NCBI GenBank assembly: GCA_049591635.1
Contig: JBAWFF010000522.1
Span: 1 to 11,078, forward strand
DNA: 11,078 bases
Reading direction: 5' to 3'
Source of the DNA: DATFDN01 sp049591635
GTDB lineage: Bacteria; Pseudomonadota; Alphaproteobacteria; Acetobacterales; Acetobacteraceae
The position numbers and the translations under genes were made by a program. Shown piece after piece: positions 1-6,820 of this stretch. Every line of letters starts with the position of its first letter. The stretch's first letter is position 1. The notes beneath the pieces are model-generated. The model was not told the DNA's origin. It saw only the letters and a list, made by a program, of their open reading frames with translations, and searched no databases.

Positions 1-681
1 GGCGAGCTGGCGCACCGGCTTGCCGCCGTCGCGGCGCCAATAGAATGTCTCCGGGACGTGGCGAATCTCACCGAGGAGCGCTAGTTCTGCGAGCAGGGCG
101 TGATCCCAGCCGGCGCGGTAGCGGATCGGCGAAAGCCGGTCCGCCGCCTCGCGGCGATAGACGCCCCAGAAGCTCGGCGAGGAGGTGTAGCGCCGCATGA
201 CGTGGCGTGCCCGCGCCACCGGATCGGCGCCGGTCGCGCTGAGCCGATGCTCGGCCGGGTAGGCGCCCCGTACGTCGTCGACGCCGACGAACACGAGGCC
301 GGCGGCGTGGCACATGACGCAGGCCGGCTTATCGAGCAGGACGCGCATCATCCGCTCGATGAAGTCGGGAGCGATCAGGTCGTCACCCGATTTCGGCATC
401 ACGAAGTCGGCGTCGCCGTGCCAGAAGGCGCGCTGGAAGCCCGCGATCGCGCCGCCGTTGCGGCGGTTCCGCCTCAGATGCACGTGCGAGTGTCGCGCGG
501 CGTACCCGGCCAGGACGTCGGTCGTGCCGTCGTTGGAGCCGTCGTCGATGAGGGTGAGCGACAGCGACTTCCAGGTCTGACGCAGGACGCTGTCGATCGC
601 GCGAGCTACCGTTTCCGCGCCGTTGTAAACGAACAGGTTCACGTCGACGGTGGGCTGCTCCCGCATGAAGGACCTGCTCAT
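1..681 (-). CDS. Family 2 glycosyltransferase, C-terminus cut off by window edge
   Basis: The minus-strand frame stays open from 681 to base 1, giving 227 residues without a stop. It reads as a GT-A fold glycosyltransferase: a nucleotide-binding start (VDVNLFVYNGAETV, residues 12-25), the family 2 DDGS motif (46-49, in LIDDGSNDGT), and an SGDDLI segment (98-103) where the metal-binding DxD normally sits. A later WDHALLAEL (192-200) probably corresponds to the acceptor-side acidic motif. It would transfer a sugar from a nucleotide-sugar donor in the cytoplasm; donor and acceptor cannot be read from the sequence. It starts 40 bases after the OGT-like gene on the same strand, so it probably belongs to the same modification operon. 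ATG at 681 has no clear Shine-Dalgarno; an in-frame ATG at 666 follows AGCAGG and is a credible alternative start. The family call is firm, while the role in flagellin glycosylation is inferred from position. Confidence 0.88.
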   Translation of the reverse strand, partial: MSRSFMREQPTVDVNLFVYNGAETVARAIDSVLRQTWKSLSLTLIDDGSNDGTTDVLAGYAARHSHVHLRRNRRNGGAIAGFQRAFWHGDADFVMPKSGDDLIAPDFIERMMRVLLDKPACVMCHAAGLVFVGVDDVRGAYPAEHRLSATGADPVARARHVMRRYTSSPSFWGVYRREAADRLSPIRYRAGWDHALLAELALLGEIRHVPETFYWRRDGGKPVRQLA

Positions 682-721
682 GGACACGGTGCGATGATAT
701 GCGTGCTTGGTTGCTCGGCGG

Positions 722-2707
722 TTAATGGGCGGCGCACCAATCGCGCCAAGCGAAACGCAGCGCGGCGCCGAGGCCGAGGCCGAAGCGCCTCGCATCGCAT
801 AGCGGGCTCGCCTTGATGCGCGCGCGCAGGCCGCGGCGCAGCGCGGCGAGCTGGTCGAGGTCGCCCGCCTTCGCCACGGCGAGCGCGACATAGTCGGACG
901 CGCTGGCGGCGACCCAATCCTCGAGGCCCACATTGCTGAGATGGCCCAACGAGTGGCGCGACGCAAAGGTCTCGCCGGGCAGCGTGACGGTCGGAATGCC
1001 CATCCACAACGCCTCGCACGTCGTCAGCCCGCCGGAATAGGGGAACGGATCGAGGGCGATGTCGATGCCGCCGTATTCGCCGAGGAAGACGCGGTGCGGG
1101 GAGGGGCCGCGCAACTCGAGCCGGTCGGCGGCGACGCCCAGGGCGGCGAACCCGTGGCGAACATGCGCCGCCGTATCGGCATCGGCGAGGGCGTGGCTTT
1201 TCACCACCAGACGGGCGCCCGGCAGCCGCCCGAGGATCGCGGCCCAGGCGGCGATCACGCACGGCGTGACCTTGGCGAAATTGGTGAAGCAGCCGAACGT
1301 GATGTGTCCGGTGTCCTGCGCGGGGAGCGATGTGACGTCGGGCGCGTAGGCCGGGGGGCTGTAACAGACATAACCATCCGGCAGGCGCAGAAGCCGTTCG
1401 CTGTACCCGTCGGCGAGGAATGCAGGCGTCTCCCAGTCGTCGGTGACGAACCAATCCATCTCGGCGACGCCAGTCGAGTGGTTCTGCATCCCGACCCATT
1501 TCACCTGCACCGGCGCCAGCCGGCGTGCGCAGGCCGAGAGCCGCCCGATGTCGCCATAGCCGCCGAGGTCGATCAGCACGTCGATCGCGAGGGAGCGGGC
1601 CGCTCCGGTCACGCCGTCGTCGTCGAGTGCGGCGATGGACTGCCATTCCGGGACGACGGCGCGGAACCGGCGCGACAAGGCGTCGTTCGGCAGCGTGTCG
1701 GCAAGGCCGATCAAGGCGAATCCGGTCGGGTCCAGGTTCTCGAACCCGGCGATGGTGAGCCAGCCGACGGGATGGGTCTTGAGCATCCCCGCAAGCAGGC
1801 CGATCCGCAGCCGGCGGTCGGGGTCCGGTGGATTTACGAACCGATGCGGAGATGCCTCGCGCGGCAGGGTCGCGGCGCACGCGCGCGACGCCGCGAGCAG
1901 GGCGGTCGCGCTGACCCCGGCCACGTAGGGAAGCGTGTTCACCACCGCGCGATGCGCGAGCGGATTGTCCGGGGCGAGCGTCGTCGCCTGGCGGGCGATG
2001 GCGAGCGCCTCCTCCTGCAAGCCGAGACAGAGCGTGGCGTTGGCGAGGTTGCACAACAGGGTCGCGTCGACGCCACACGCGTCGCGCACCCGGATCAACT
2101 CCGCTCGGGCCGCGGCGAAGCGGTGCATCCGCATGAGCACGACGCCGAGGTCATGGCGCAGGGTGTGATCGGTCGGGTCCAGCGCCAGGGCGCGGCGCAT
2201 CGCCGCCTCGGCCGGCCGCAGTCGATCGTCGCGTGCGAAGACGCCTCCCAGCAACGCCCAGAGCCGGAAATCGCCCGGCTCGAGAGTGCAAGCGGCTTCC
2301 AGGAAATCGGCCGCTTCGGCGTGGCGGCCAAGCCTGTGCAACAGCAGCCCCGACGCGGCGAGCGGCGTCGGGTTCAACGGATTGTCGGCGGCGTCGTCGG
2401 CCAGTCGGGACAGTTCGGCTTCACCGACGCCCGCCCGATAGGCGACCTCGACGCGGCTCAACGCGTAGTCGAGCGAACCGGGCGCGAGGCGGTGCGCGCG
2501 CCCGAGCGCGCCGAGCGCGCGCAACGACGCGCCATCCTGAAAAAGCGCCGCGCCCAGGGCGTGCCATGCCTCGGCGTGGTCGGGCGCCAGGCCGGTGCAG
2601 CGCAGCAGCAACGCGACCGCGTCGTGTGGCCTCCCTTGCGCAAGCAACGCGGTGCCGCGCGTCAGCAGATCGTCGGCCGGAGACAGCTCGGCAACCGCCG
2701 TGCTCAT
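722..2707 (-). CDS. TPR-containing SPINDLY/OGT-type O-linked glycosyltransferase (GT41-like)
   Basis: This 661-residue protein has TPR-like helical repeats over about residues 10-255 (for example AEAWHALGAALFQDG and TLRHDLGVVLMRMHRF). A GT41-type catalytic region follows at about 298-660. Landmarks are LRIGLLAG then THPVGW (His312, at the place of the OGT active-site histidine), DVLIDLGGYGD (376-386), LAPVQVKWVGMQNHSTG (397-413), FGCFTNFAKVTP (Lys479, at the place of the UDP-contacting OGT lysine), DPFPYSGG (553-560) and GIPTVTLPGETFASR (570-584). Enzymes of this family transfer GlcNAc or a related sugar to Ser/Thr of proteins; in bacteria many sit beside flagellin genes. The open frame extends to 3178, but that stretch is out-of-frame shadow of the methyltransferase. 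ATG 2707 overlaps the methyltransferase stop as ATGA, implying translational coupling and explaining the lack of a Shine-Dalgarno. Flagellin as substrate is inferred from context. Confidence 0.93.
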   Translation of the reverse strand: MSTAVAELSPADDLLTRGTALLAQGRPHDAVALLLRCTGLAPDHAEAWHALGAALFQDGASLRALGALGRAHRLAPGSLDYALSRVEVAYRAGVGEAELSRLADDAADNPLNPTPLAASGLLLHRLGRHAEAADFLEAACTLEPGDFRLWALLGGVFARDDRLRPAEAAMRRALALDPTDHTLRHDLGVVLMRMHRFAAARAELIRVRDACGVDATLLCNLANATLCLGLQEEALAIARQATTLAPDNPLAHRAVVNTLPYVAGVSATALLAASRACAATLPREASPHRFVNPPDPDRRLRIGLLAGMLKTHPVGWLTIAGFENLDPTGFALIGLADTLPNDALSRRFRAVVPEWQSIAALDDDGVTGAARSLAIDVLIDLGGYGDIGRLSACARRLAPVQVKWVGMQNHSTGVAEMDWFVTDDWETPAFLADGYSERLLRLPDGYVCYSPPAYAPDVTSLPAQDTGHITFGCFTNFAKVTPCVIAAWAAILGRLPGARLVVKSHALADADTAAHVRHGFAALGVAADRLELRGPSPHRVFLGEYGGIDIALDPFPYSGGLTTCEALWMGIPTVTLPGETFASRHSLGHLSNVGLEDWVAASASDYVALAVAKAGDLDQLAALRRGLRARIKASPLCDARRFGLGLGAALRFAWRDWCAAH

Positions 2708-4137
2708 GCGCCCGACAGCACGACCAGGAGGCCGGGCACCGGGGAGTCGGCCTCCCAGCGCTGGGTCTCCGGCGTCATTTCGCGTACCGCCAGACCCGCC
2801 GCCTCGGCGCACCGGCGGACATAGGCCGGGGCGTGCGAATAGCGGCCGAGCCGGTCGAGGTACCAGCCTTGCGCCGCCTGGGCGGCCTCCTCCGAGGTTT
2901 CGAGGCTGAACAGGAACAGGCCGCCGGCGGCAAGGCGGCGGCGAACCGCTTCCATGACGCCCTGCAGCGCGCCGAAGTAGCAGAACACGTCGGCGGCCAG
3001 CACCGCGCGCCAGAGCGTCGCGTCGGTGTCCAGCGCATTGAGGATGTCGTCCTCGCGAAGCTCGGCATAGAGCCCCTTGGCGGCCGCGGCGGCCAGCATT
3101 CTCGGCGACAGATCGACGCCGGTGATCGGACCGAACGCAAGATCGAGCAGCGCCACCGCGACCAGCCCTGTCCCGCACCCGAGATCGAGCACCGGGCCGA
3201 ATTGCTGGCCGTCGGTGCTCGCGGCATGGCGCAGCAGCGCGGCGCGCATCAGGCCCGGTATGCGATAGCCGAGCGAAATCAGATGGGCCTCGAAGCGCGG
3301 GGCGTAGCCGTCGAAGACGGTGCGGACGTACGGCGCGGGCGCGCGATCGCCCTGGTTCAGCGTTCCCGAGGCGGCGACCAGGTGGCGCACATACGGATCC
3401 TCCGGGCCGAGCTTCAGCGCCTCGGCGTACGCATCGGCGGCTTCGTCATGGCGCCCGAGGCTGGACAGCGCGTGGCCCTTCAGGCCGAACAGACAGGCAT
3501 CGACCGCGCCGGCGCGCCGCGCCGCCTCGGCCAGGTCCACGGCGTCGGCGAAGCGGTTCCGCCGCACGGCGAGCAGCACCGCTGCGTTTCGCAGGCCGAT
3601 TTCGGTCGGCGCGAGCCCGATGCCGTCGGCCAGCGTGACGGCGGCGGCGTCATCTTCGCCACAGAGGAACTCGGCGTCCGACAGCGCCAAGCGGAACAGC
3701 GGGTTGGCGGGCTGCGCCGCCGTCGCCTCGGCGAGGCAGGCGCGCGCATCCTTGGCATTGCCGAAGCCGAGGAGCACGACCCCGAGGATGGCCTTCGCGT
3801 CGGCGTCGTGCGGCGCCAGGATCACGGCCTCGGCGGCGTCCTGGGCGGCGCCCACGGCATCGCCAAGCTGGCGTCGCACGTCGGCGCGGCATTTCCGCAG
3901 GCCGGCGTCGGCCGGCCATGACAGGATCGCGCCGTCGAGGCCCTCGCGCGCCTCCGGCAGGCGAGCCTGTTTCAGGGCGAGGACGCCGGTCAGCTCCGCC
4001 AGCCGCGCGCTGGGCGGGGAGAGGCGGCTGACGGCGGCGAGCAGTGGGCGCGCGGTACCGAAGCGGCCCGAATCGATGAATTCCGCCGTCCGCGTCAACA
4101 GGCGGTCGAGGTCGGGATCGGCGGCCATTCCATCCAT
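2704..4137 (-). CDS. TPR-repeat SAM-dependent methyltransferase (COG4976-like)
   Basis: This 477-residue protein has TPR-like repeats over about residues 8-250, the clearest being CLFGLKGHALSSLGRHDEAA (215-234). A class I methyltransferase domain follows. The linker FDGYAPRFEAHLISLGYRIP (275-294) is typical of TPR-methyltransferases. SAM-binding motif I is VLDLGCGTG (316-324), the acidic post-I region is ITGVDLSPRML (338-348), and a motif II-like AADVFCYFGAL is at 381-391. The target (glycan, protein side chain or lipid) cannot be read. ATG 4137 is chosen because AAGGAG lies 7 bases upstream; ATG 4128 is in frame but poorly spaced. The gene starts 34 bases after the DUF1217 gene and overlaps the OGT-like gene by 4 bases. 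Both coupled enzymes carry TPR arms, which suggests they act on the same protein or complex, most likely flagellin; that is inference. Confidence 0.92.
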   Translation of the reverse strand: MDGMAADPDLDRLLTRTAEFIDSGRFGTARPLLAAVSRLSPPSARLAELTGVLALKQARLPEAREGLDGAILSWPADAGLRKCRADVRRQLGDAVGAAQDAAEAVILAPHDADAKAILGVVLLGFGNAKDARACLAEATAAQPANPLFRLALSDAEFLCGEDDAAAVTLADGIGLAPTEIGLRNAAVLLAVRRNRFADAVDLAEAARRAGAVDACLFGLKGHALSSLGRHDEAADAYAEALKLGPEDPYVRHLVAASGTLNQGDRAPAPYVRTVFDGYAPRFEAHLISLGYRIPGLMRAALLRHAASTDGQQFGPVLDLGCGTGLVAVALLDLAFGPITGVDLSPRMLAAAAAKGLYAELREDDILNALDTDATLWRAVLAADVFCYFGALQGVMEAVRRRLAAGGLFLFSLETSEEAAQAAQGWYLDRLGRYSHAPAYVRRCAEAAGLAVREMTPETQRWEADSPVPGLLVVLSGA

Positions 4138-4144
4138 CGGGAAG

Positions 4145-4150
4145 CTCCTT
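4145..4150 (-). promoter_or_regulatory. Strong ribosome binding site of the TPR-methyltransferase gene
   Basis: On the minus strand this reads AAGGAG, 7 bases before ATG 4137. It is the best Shine-Dalgarno in the downstream half of the cluster. It decides the start in favour of 4137 over the in-frame ATG 4128, and suggests the modification cassette is translated independently of the flagellar genes upstream. Confidence 0.8.
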
Positions 4151-4171
4151 TTGAGCCGTGGCGTCGCGTGA

Positions 4172-5026
4172 TCAGACCACCAGGCCTTGCGATTGCGCCG
4201 CGAGTGTCGAGAGGTCCGTCGCCGTGCTGCTGGTGCTGCTGGCGGCCTGGCCGGCGGCCAGCAAGTACTGCTGCGTGAATGTCTCGACGAAATGCGGATC
4301 CTTGAACCGCGAGATGTTCACTTGACTGCTGATCGCCCGCTCTTGCGCCTCGAGCGGCTGGAAGGCGATCTGCTCGGGGATGCCGAGGGCAGTGGTGACA
4401 ACGGTGCGCAGGACGGGATCGCCGAGGATCTGGTCGACCGAGGTGATCCCGGACGCCTCCTGACGGAACGCCAGTGCGTTCGAAAGGCCGGGCGTGGTGG
4501 CGTCCAGCGAATTCCGCCAGGTCACTTCGGCATAGGCGTTGGCGATGGTCGAGATGACCGATGGCTGCTGGATGGTCGAGAGGCCCTTTGTCGCGAAGTC
4601 ATAGGTCTGCGCGGCCGATTTCCAGGCGGTGTTGGAGAGCTGGTTGACCAGCGATTTCGGATCGCCCGGGTCCGAGGTCAGCGCCTTCTGCGCGAGCGCC
4701 GTGTACTGCGTCTGGTCTCCAAGGCCGTTCGCCGTGAGCAGCACCTGCAGGACGGCGGGATTTTGCAGCAATTGCTTAACGCTGGTGGCCGATTTGACCG
4801 CGGCGGTGAACTGGCTGATGGCGCGCGCCACCGCCGGCTGCTGCGCCGTCGTCTGGATGTCTTTCGTCTGGTTGGCCTCGGCCTGCGACAGCGCGGGCAA
4901 CGGGTTCCCGCCCGACGCGGCGGATTGGGTGGCGCCGCCGTAAAGGATCTGGAGCAGACTTCCGGTGCTCGTCTGCGACGCCGCCGTGCCGAACAGCGTG
5001 GATATGTCGCCGAGGCTGAGGCTCAT
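4172..5026 (-). CDS. DUF1217 family flagellar protein with internal repeat
   Basis: This 284-residue protein starts MSLSLGDISTLFG. It matches my recollection of the DUF1217 family found in alphaproteobacterial flagellar clusters, whose biochemical role is not established. No signal peptide, membrane segment or cysteine is visible; it is rich in Gln, Ala, Ser and Thr, like exported axial flagellar proteins. Two segments resemble each other: one beginning TSVKQLLQNPAVLQVLLTA (81-99), the other TSVDQILGDPVLRTVVTTA (195-213). Each continues into GLGDQ or GIPEQ and later a DP motif, which suggests a duplicated module of about 60-65 residues. The C-terminal tail (from about 260) is Ser/Thr/Ala-rich and probably disordered. 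The open frame continues upstream to 5173, but ATG 5026 is chosen: AGGA lies 8 bases before it, inside the end of flaF, and only 4 bases separate the genes. Translation is probably coupled to flaF. Confidence 0.88.
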   Translation of the reverse strand: MSLSLGDISTLFGTAASQTSTGSLLQILYGGATQSAASGGNPLPALSQAEANQTKDIQTTAQQPAVARAISQFTAAVKSATSVKQLLQNPAVLQVLLTANGLGDQTQYTALAQKALTSDPGDPKSLVNQLSNTAWKSAAQTYDFATKGLSTIQQPSVISTIANAYAEVTWRNSLDATTPGLSNALAFRQEASGITSVDQILGDPVLRTVVTTALGIPEQIAFQPLEAQERAISSQVNISRFKDPHFVETFTQQYLLAAGQAASSTSSTATDLSTLAAQSQGLVV

Positions 5027-5030
5027 GCGT

Positions 5031-5378
5031 CTAGTCCTGGCTGCCCAGACCCGCGGCCATGTGCTCGTTGATCGAGATGAGGAAGCCGAAGTCCGGATTT
5101 TCGCCCTCCATCTCGCGGCGGACCGAGATCCCGACGGAGACGATCGAGGCGCGCAATTCGGGCGGCAGCGCATTGCCGGGGTCGCTCATGAGGTCGTGCA
5201 CCGTCAACCAGAGACGCCGGTTGTCCGCCACCGCGCGCGCCCGCGTCATCTTGTCCGCGCCGCGCGCGGTGCGCAGCGCCGCGATCGCGTGGCGGAAAAT
5301 ATCGGCCTCCTGCTCGCGTATGCTGCGATGGGTCGCGGCCTGCTGATAGGCGTTGGTCGCGCGGATCATGGTCTGCAT
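5031..5378 (-). CDS. flaF: Flagellar biosynthesis regulator FlaF
   Basis: This 115-residue protein is of usual FlaF size and is recognised from its N-terminal NAYQQAATHRSIREQEADIF, the helical middle, the RRLWLTVHDLMSDPGN segment and the ELRASIVSVGISVRRE segment. In Caulobacter FlaF is needed for flagellin synthesis and secretion and works opposite FlbT; it acts in the cytoplasm. The start is ambiguous. ATG 5378 gives MQTMIRATNAYQ with a 13-base overlap with flbT and only a distant AGGA. ATG 5369 gives MIRATNAYQ and a classic 4-base ATGA overlap with the flbT stop. Either way translation is coupled to flbT. The stop at 5031 lies 4 bases before the DUF1217 start. Confidence 0.93.
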   Translation of the reverse strand: MQTMIRATNAYQQAATHRSIREQEADIFRHAIAALRTARGADKMTRARAVADNRRLWLTVHDLMSDPGNALPPELRASIVSVGISVRREMEGENPDFGFLISINEHMAAGLGSQD

Positions 5379-5809
5379 GGGTGCGGCTCGTTCCTGTTGA
5401 GTTGGGGGGATGCGGTCGAGCGGCCGAGGACGGCGTCTTCGTGTTGGATGATCCGTCGGGCAAGCTTGAGGGCCTGGTAGCAATCGTCCGTCTCGGCAGC
5501 CGCGAGCGCCCTGCCGAGCATGTCGCGCGCCAGTGCCGACGTCGTCGCCGCGTCGAATTCGCCGATCAGGGCGCGGGCGGACACCAGGCCGCCGGCACGC
5601 TCCTCCTCATTGCCGATATAGGCGGACTGCAACGCGAAATAGATGCGCCGCGCCGGGCTGTCCGCCTGGTCCGGCGCCATGATCTGCTTGCCGAACAGGA
5701 AGCGCGCCTTCGCGGTAAGCTCGATCCGCGACTTGGTGCGGAACCGGATGGGGGCGCCGTTGACGATCATGACCTCGCCCTGGCGCAGTTCGAGAACCAG
5801 AGTGGACAT
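5366..5809 (-). CDS. flbT: Flagellin mRNA regulator FlbT
   Basis: This 147-residue protein opens with the FlbT pattern: LELRQGEVMIVNGAPIRFRTKSRIELTAKARFLFGKQIM, in pieces at residues 6-44. It continues with ARRIYFALQSAYIG and a helical C-terminal half, and ends in a short polar, Pro-rich tail of about 20 residues. In Caulobacter FlbT binds the 5' untranslated region of flagellin mRNA, lowering its stability and translation until the hook is complete; in some relatives it acts positively. ATG 5809 is supported by AGGA 7 bases upstream (5817-5820). The gene lies 101 bases after flagellin, behind a strong hairpin, and overlaps the start of flaF. Its direct proximity to flagellin, whose leader is itself structured, fits a local feedback role. 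Whether this copy represses or activates cannot be told from sequence. Confidence 0.95.
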   Translation of the reverse strand: MSTLVLELRQGEVMIVNGAPIRFRTKSRIELTAKARFLFGKQIMAPDQADSPARRIYFALQSAYIGNEEERAGGLVSARALIGEFDAATTSALARDMLGRALAAAETDDCYQALKLARRIIQHEDAVLGRSTASPQLNRNEPHPCRP

Positions 5810-5861
5810 CGGCTTTTCCTGGACCGCCTCGTGCTCGGCGCCGTCTAAATCATGGGGAGGA

Positions 5862-5891
5862 ACACGGGCGGGTCTTCGGCCCGCCCGGTGT
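5862..5891 (-). terminator. Stem-loop after the flagellin gene (terminator or mRNA 3' stabiliser)
   Basis: In the minus-strand transcript the arms ACACCGGGCGGG and CCCGCCCGTGT pair over 11 base pairs with one bulged C, around a 7-base loop CCGAAGA. The hairpin lies 19 bases after the flagellin stop codon and before flbT. Only a short, mixed T stretch follows (GTGTTCC), so complete intrinsic termination is doubtful. Partial termination, or 3' protection of an abundant flagellin mRNA with lower flbT-flaF expression, is more likely. The structure is read directly; its function is inferred. Confidence 0.7.
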
Positions 5892-5892
5892 C

Positions 5893-5924
5893 CGCTACTT
5901 GAACAGCCCGCTACTTGAACAGGC
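5893..5924 (-). repeat. 16-base tandem duplication across the flagellin stop codon
   Basis: Two adjacent 16-base units (5909-5924 and 5893-5908) differ at one base. In coding sense each reads CTGTTCAAGTAGCGG plus G or A. The first contains the last flagellin codons (Leu-Phe-Lys) and the TAG stop; the second repeats them after the stop in a shifted frame. It looks like a small replication-slippage duplication. It leaves the protein unchanged and adds untranslated sequence ahead of the hairpin. Confidence 0.9.
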
Positions 5925-6750
5925 TCAGCAACGTCTGCGGCGCCTGGTTCGCCAAGCTGAGCGCCTGGGTGCCAAGCTGCTGACGGATCTGCAACGCTTG
6001 CAGCTGCGCCGACTCCTGGGCGAGGTTCGCATCGATCAGCGATCCGAGGCCCGTGTTGAGGGCGTCGATCTTGTCGCTGTTATAGCTGACCTGCGAGTCG
6101 ACGTAGTTGGACGACGCGCCATAGCTGTTGAGCTGGTTGCCGATCGTGTTGAGCGCGCGCGCGAACGTTCCGGTCAGGAAGGTCTGCGCGGCGGTGGAGG
6201 TGAACGTGGTGACGTTCAGCGACGTGTAGAGGCTGTTTCCGCTGAACGTCGCGATGCCGTACGTCGTGCCGATCTGATCCTGCACCACCGCCGTGCGGCC
6301 GAACGTGACGCCGGCAGGCGCGCCGCCCACATTGCCGATCAGCGTCTTCCCGTTGTAGTTGGCACCGTTGAGCTGGGCCTTGAGCTCGCTCACGTCGGTG
6401 GCGTACTGCGCCTGATATTGGGTCCGCTGGTTTCCCTGCGTGTTGCCGTCGGCCAGCTTCACGAGGACCGTGTTCAGGTCGTTGATCGTATTGGACGCAC
6501 TGTTCAGGCCGGTCAGGGTCGTCGTAAGCAATCCATTGACGTTGCCGAGTTGCTGGTTGGCGCTGGTCAGCGCGCCGACGGTGGCGCGGACGCCTTGGGC
6601 AACAGCGTACGCCGCGCCGTCGTCGGTGGCGTCGGCGACCCGGTAGCCCGTGGAGATCTGCTTTTCCGTCGCCGCGAGTTGGGAACTGGTGACGCCCAGC
6701 GATTGGAGCGCGATCTGCGCGCCTACGTTGGTATTGATCGAGAAGGTCAT
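5911..6750 (-). CDS. fliC: Flagellin (short alphaproteobacterial type)
   Basis: This 279-residue flagellin has the conserved N-terminal helices: FSINTNVGAQIALQSL (3-18), then QISTGYRVADATDDGAAYAVA (31-51), the counterpart of the usual LSSG...DDAA motif. The C-terminal helix runs through ALNTGLGSLIDANLAQESAQ (230-249) to ALSLANQAPQTLLSLF. The D2/D3 outer domains are absent; only a short Ser/Thr-rich middle (about 165-195) separates the coiled ends, making it much shorter than enterobacterial FliC. It has no cysteine. It is exported by the flagellar type III system and polymerises into the filament. Start 6750 fits family N-termini; AAAGG (6761-6765) lies 10 bases upstream. The open frame goes back to 6813, but that extension (MGACPQKAG...) is not flagellin-like. 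The Ser/Thr-rich middle is the natural site for O-glycosylation by the downstream enzymes (inference). Confidence 0.97.
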   Translation of the reverse strand: MTFSINTNVGAQIALQSLGVTSSQLAATEKQISTGYRVADATDDGAAYAVAQGVRATVGALTSANQQLGNVNGLLTTTLTGLNSASNTINDLNTVLVKLADGNTQGNQRTQYQAQYATDVSELKAQLNGANYNGKTLIGNVGGAPAGVTFGRTAVVQDQIGTTYGIATFSGNSLYTSLNVTTFTSTAAQTFLTGTFARALNTIGNQLNSYGASSNYVDSQVSYNSDKIDALNTGLGSLIDANLAQESAQLQALQIRQQLGTQALSLANQAPQTLLSLFK

Positions 6751-6787
6751 GGGTTTCTTACCTTTCGCCCACATAGTTGCGTTTAGC

Positions 6788-6802
6788 CCCGCTTTTTGCG
6801 GG
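6788..6802 (-). promoter_or_regulatory. Hairpin in flagellin 5' leader, proximal
   Basis: The minus strand reads CCCGC-AAAAA-GCGGG, a 5-base-pair GC stem with an A5 loop, about 40 bases before the flagellin start. No U tract follows, so it is a poor terminator for flgL. In Caulobacter FlbT acts on the flagellin mRNA leader, so a structured leader here is a candidate contact site. The pairing is seen; the role is inferred. Confidence 0.45.
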
Positions 6803-6807
6803 CAGGC

Positions 6808-6820
6808 CCCCATTCTGGGG
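6808..6820 (-). promoter_or_regulatory. Hairpin in flagellin 5' leader, distal
   Basis: The minus strand reads CCCC-AGAAT-GGGG, a 4-base-pair stem only 5 bases upstream of the proximal hairpin in the 96-base gap between flgL and flagellin. Together they could form a stacked leader structure or a weak flgL 3' structure. I found no convincing sigma-54 or sigma-28 promoter in this gap, so flagellin may be read through from flgE-flgK-flgL or use a promoter I cannot recognise. Confidence 0.35.

Noticed and set aside
941..2824. Long plus-strand open frame (627 residues) antisense to the OGT-like gene
   Set aside because: Arg/Gly/Gln/Glu-rich composition without recognisable motifs. It lies opposite a gene with clear conserved motifs and is a typical GC-rich antisense shadow.
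2708..3178. N-terminal extension of the OGT-like gene to the upstream ATG at 3178
   Set aside because: The 157 extra residues are Arg/Gly/Pro-rich and lie in another frame over the methyltransferase domain. ATG 2707 with the ATGA overlap is far better.
2233..3921. Plus-strand open frame of 562 residues opposite the methyltransferase
   Set aside because: Arg/Ala-rich low-information translation opposite a clear SAM methyltransferase; no start signal.
6751..6800. TAAA motif in the flagellin leader as a sigma-28 -35 element
   Set aside because: With correct spacing the -10 element would fall on the ribosome binding site and does not match GCCGATAA.
6788..6802. Hairpin CCCGC-A5-GCGGG as an intrinsic terminator for flgL
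   Set aside because: No T tract follows in the transcript direction (GGCTAAACG follows), so Rho-independent termination is unlikely. It is kept only as a leader structure.
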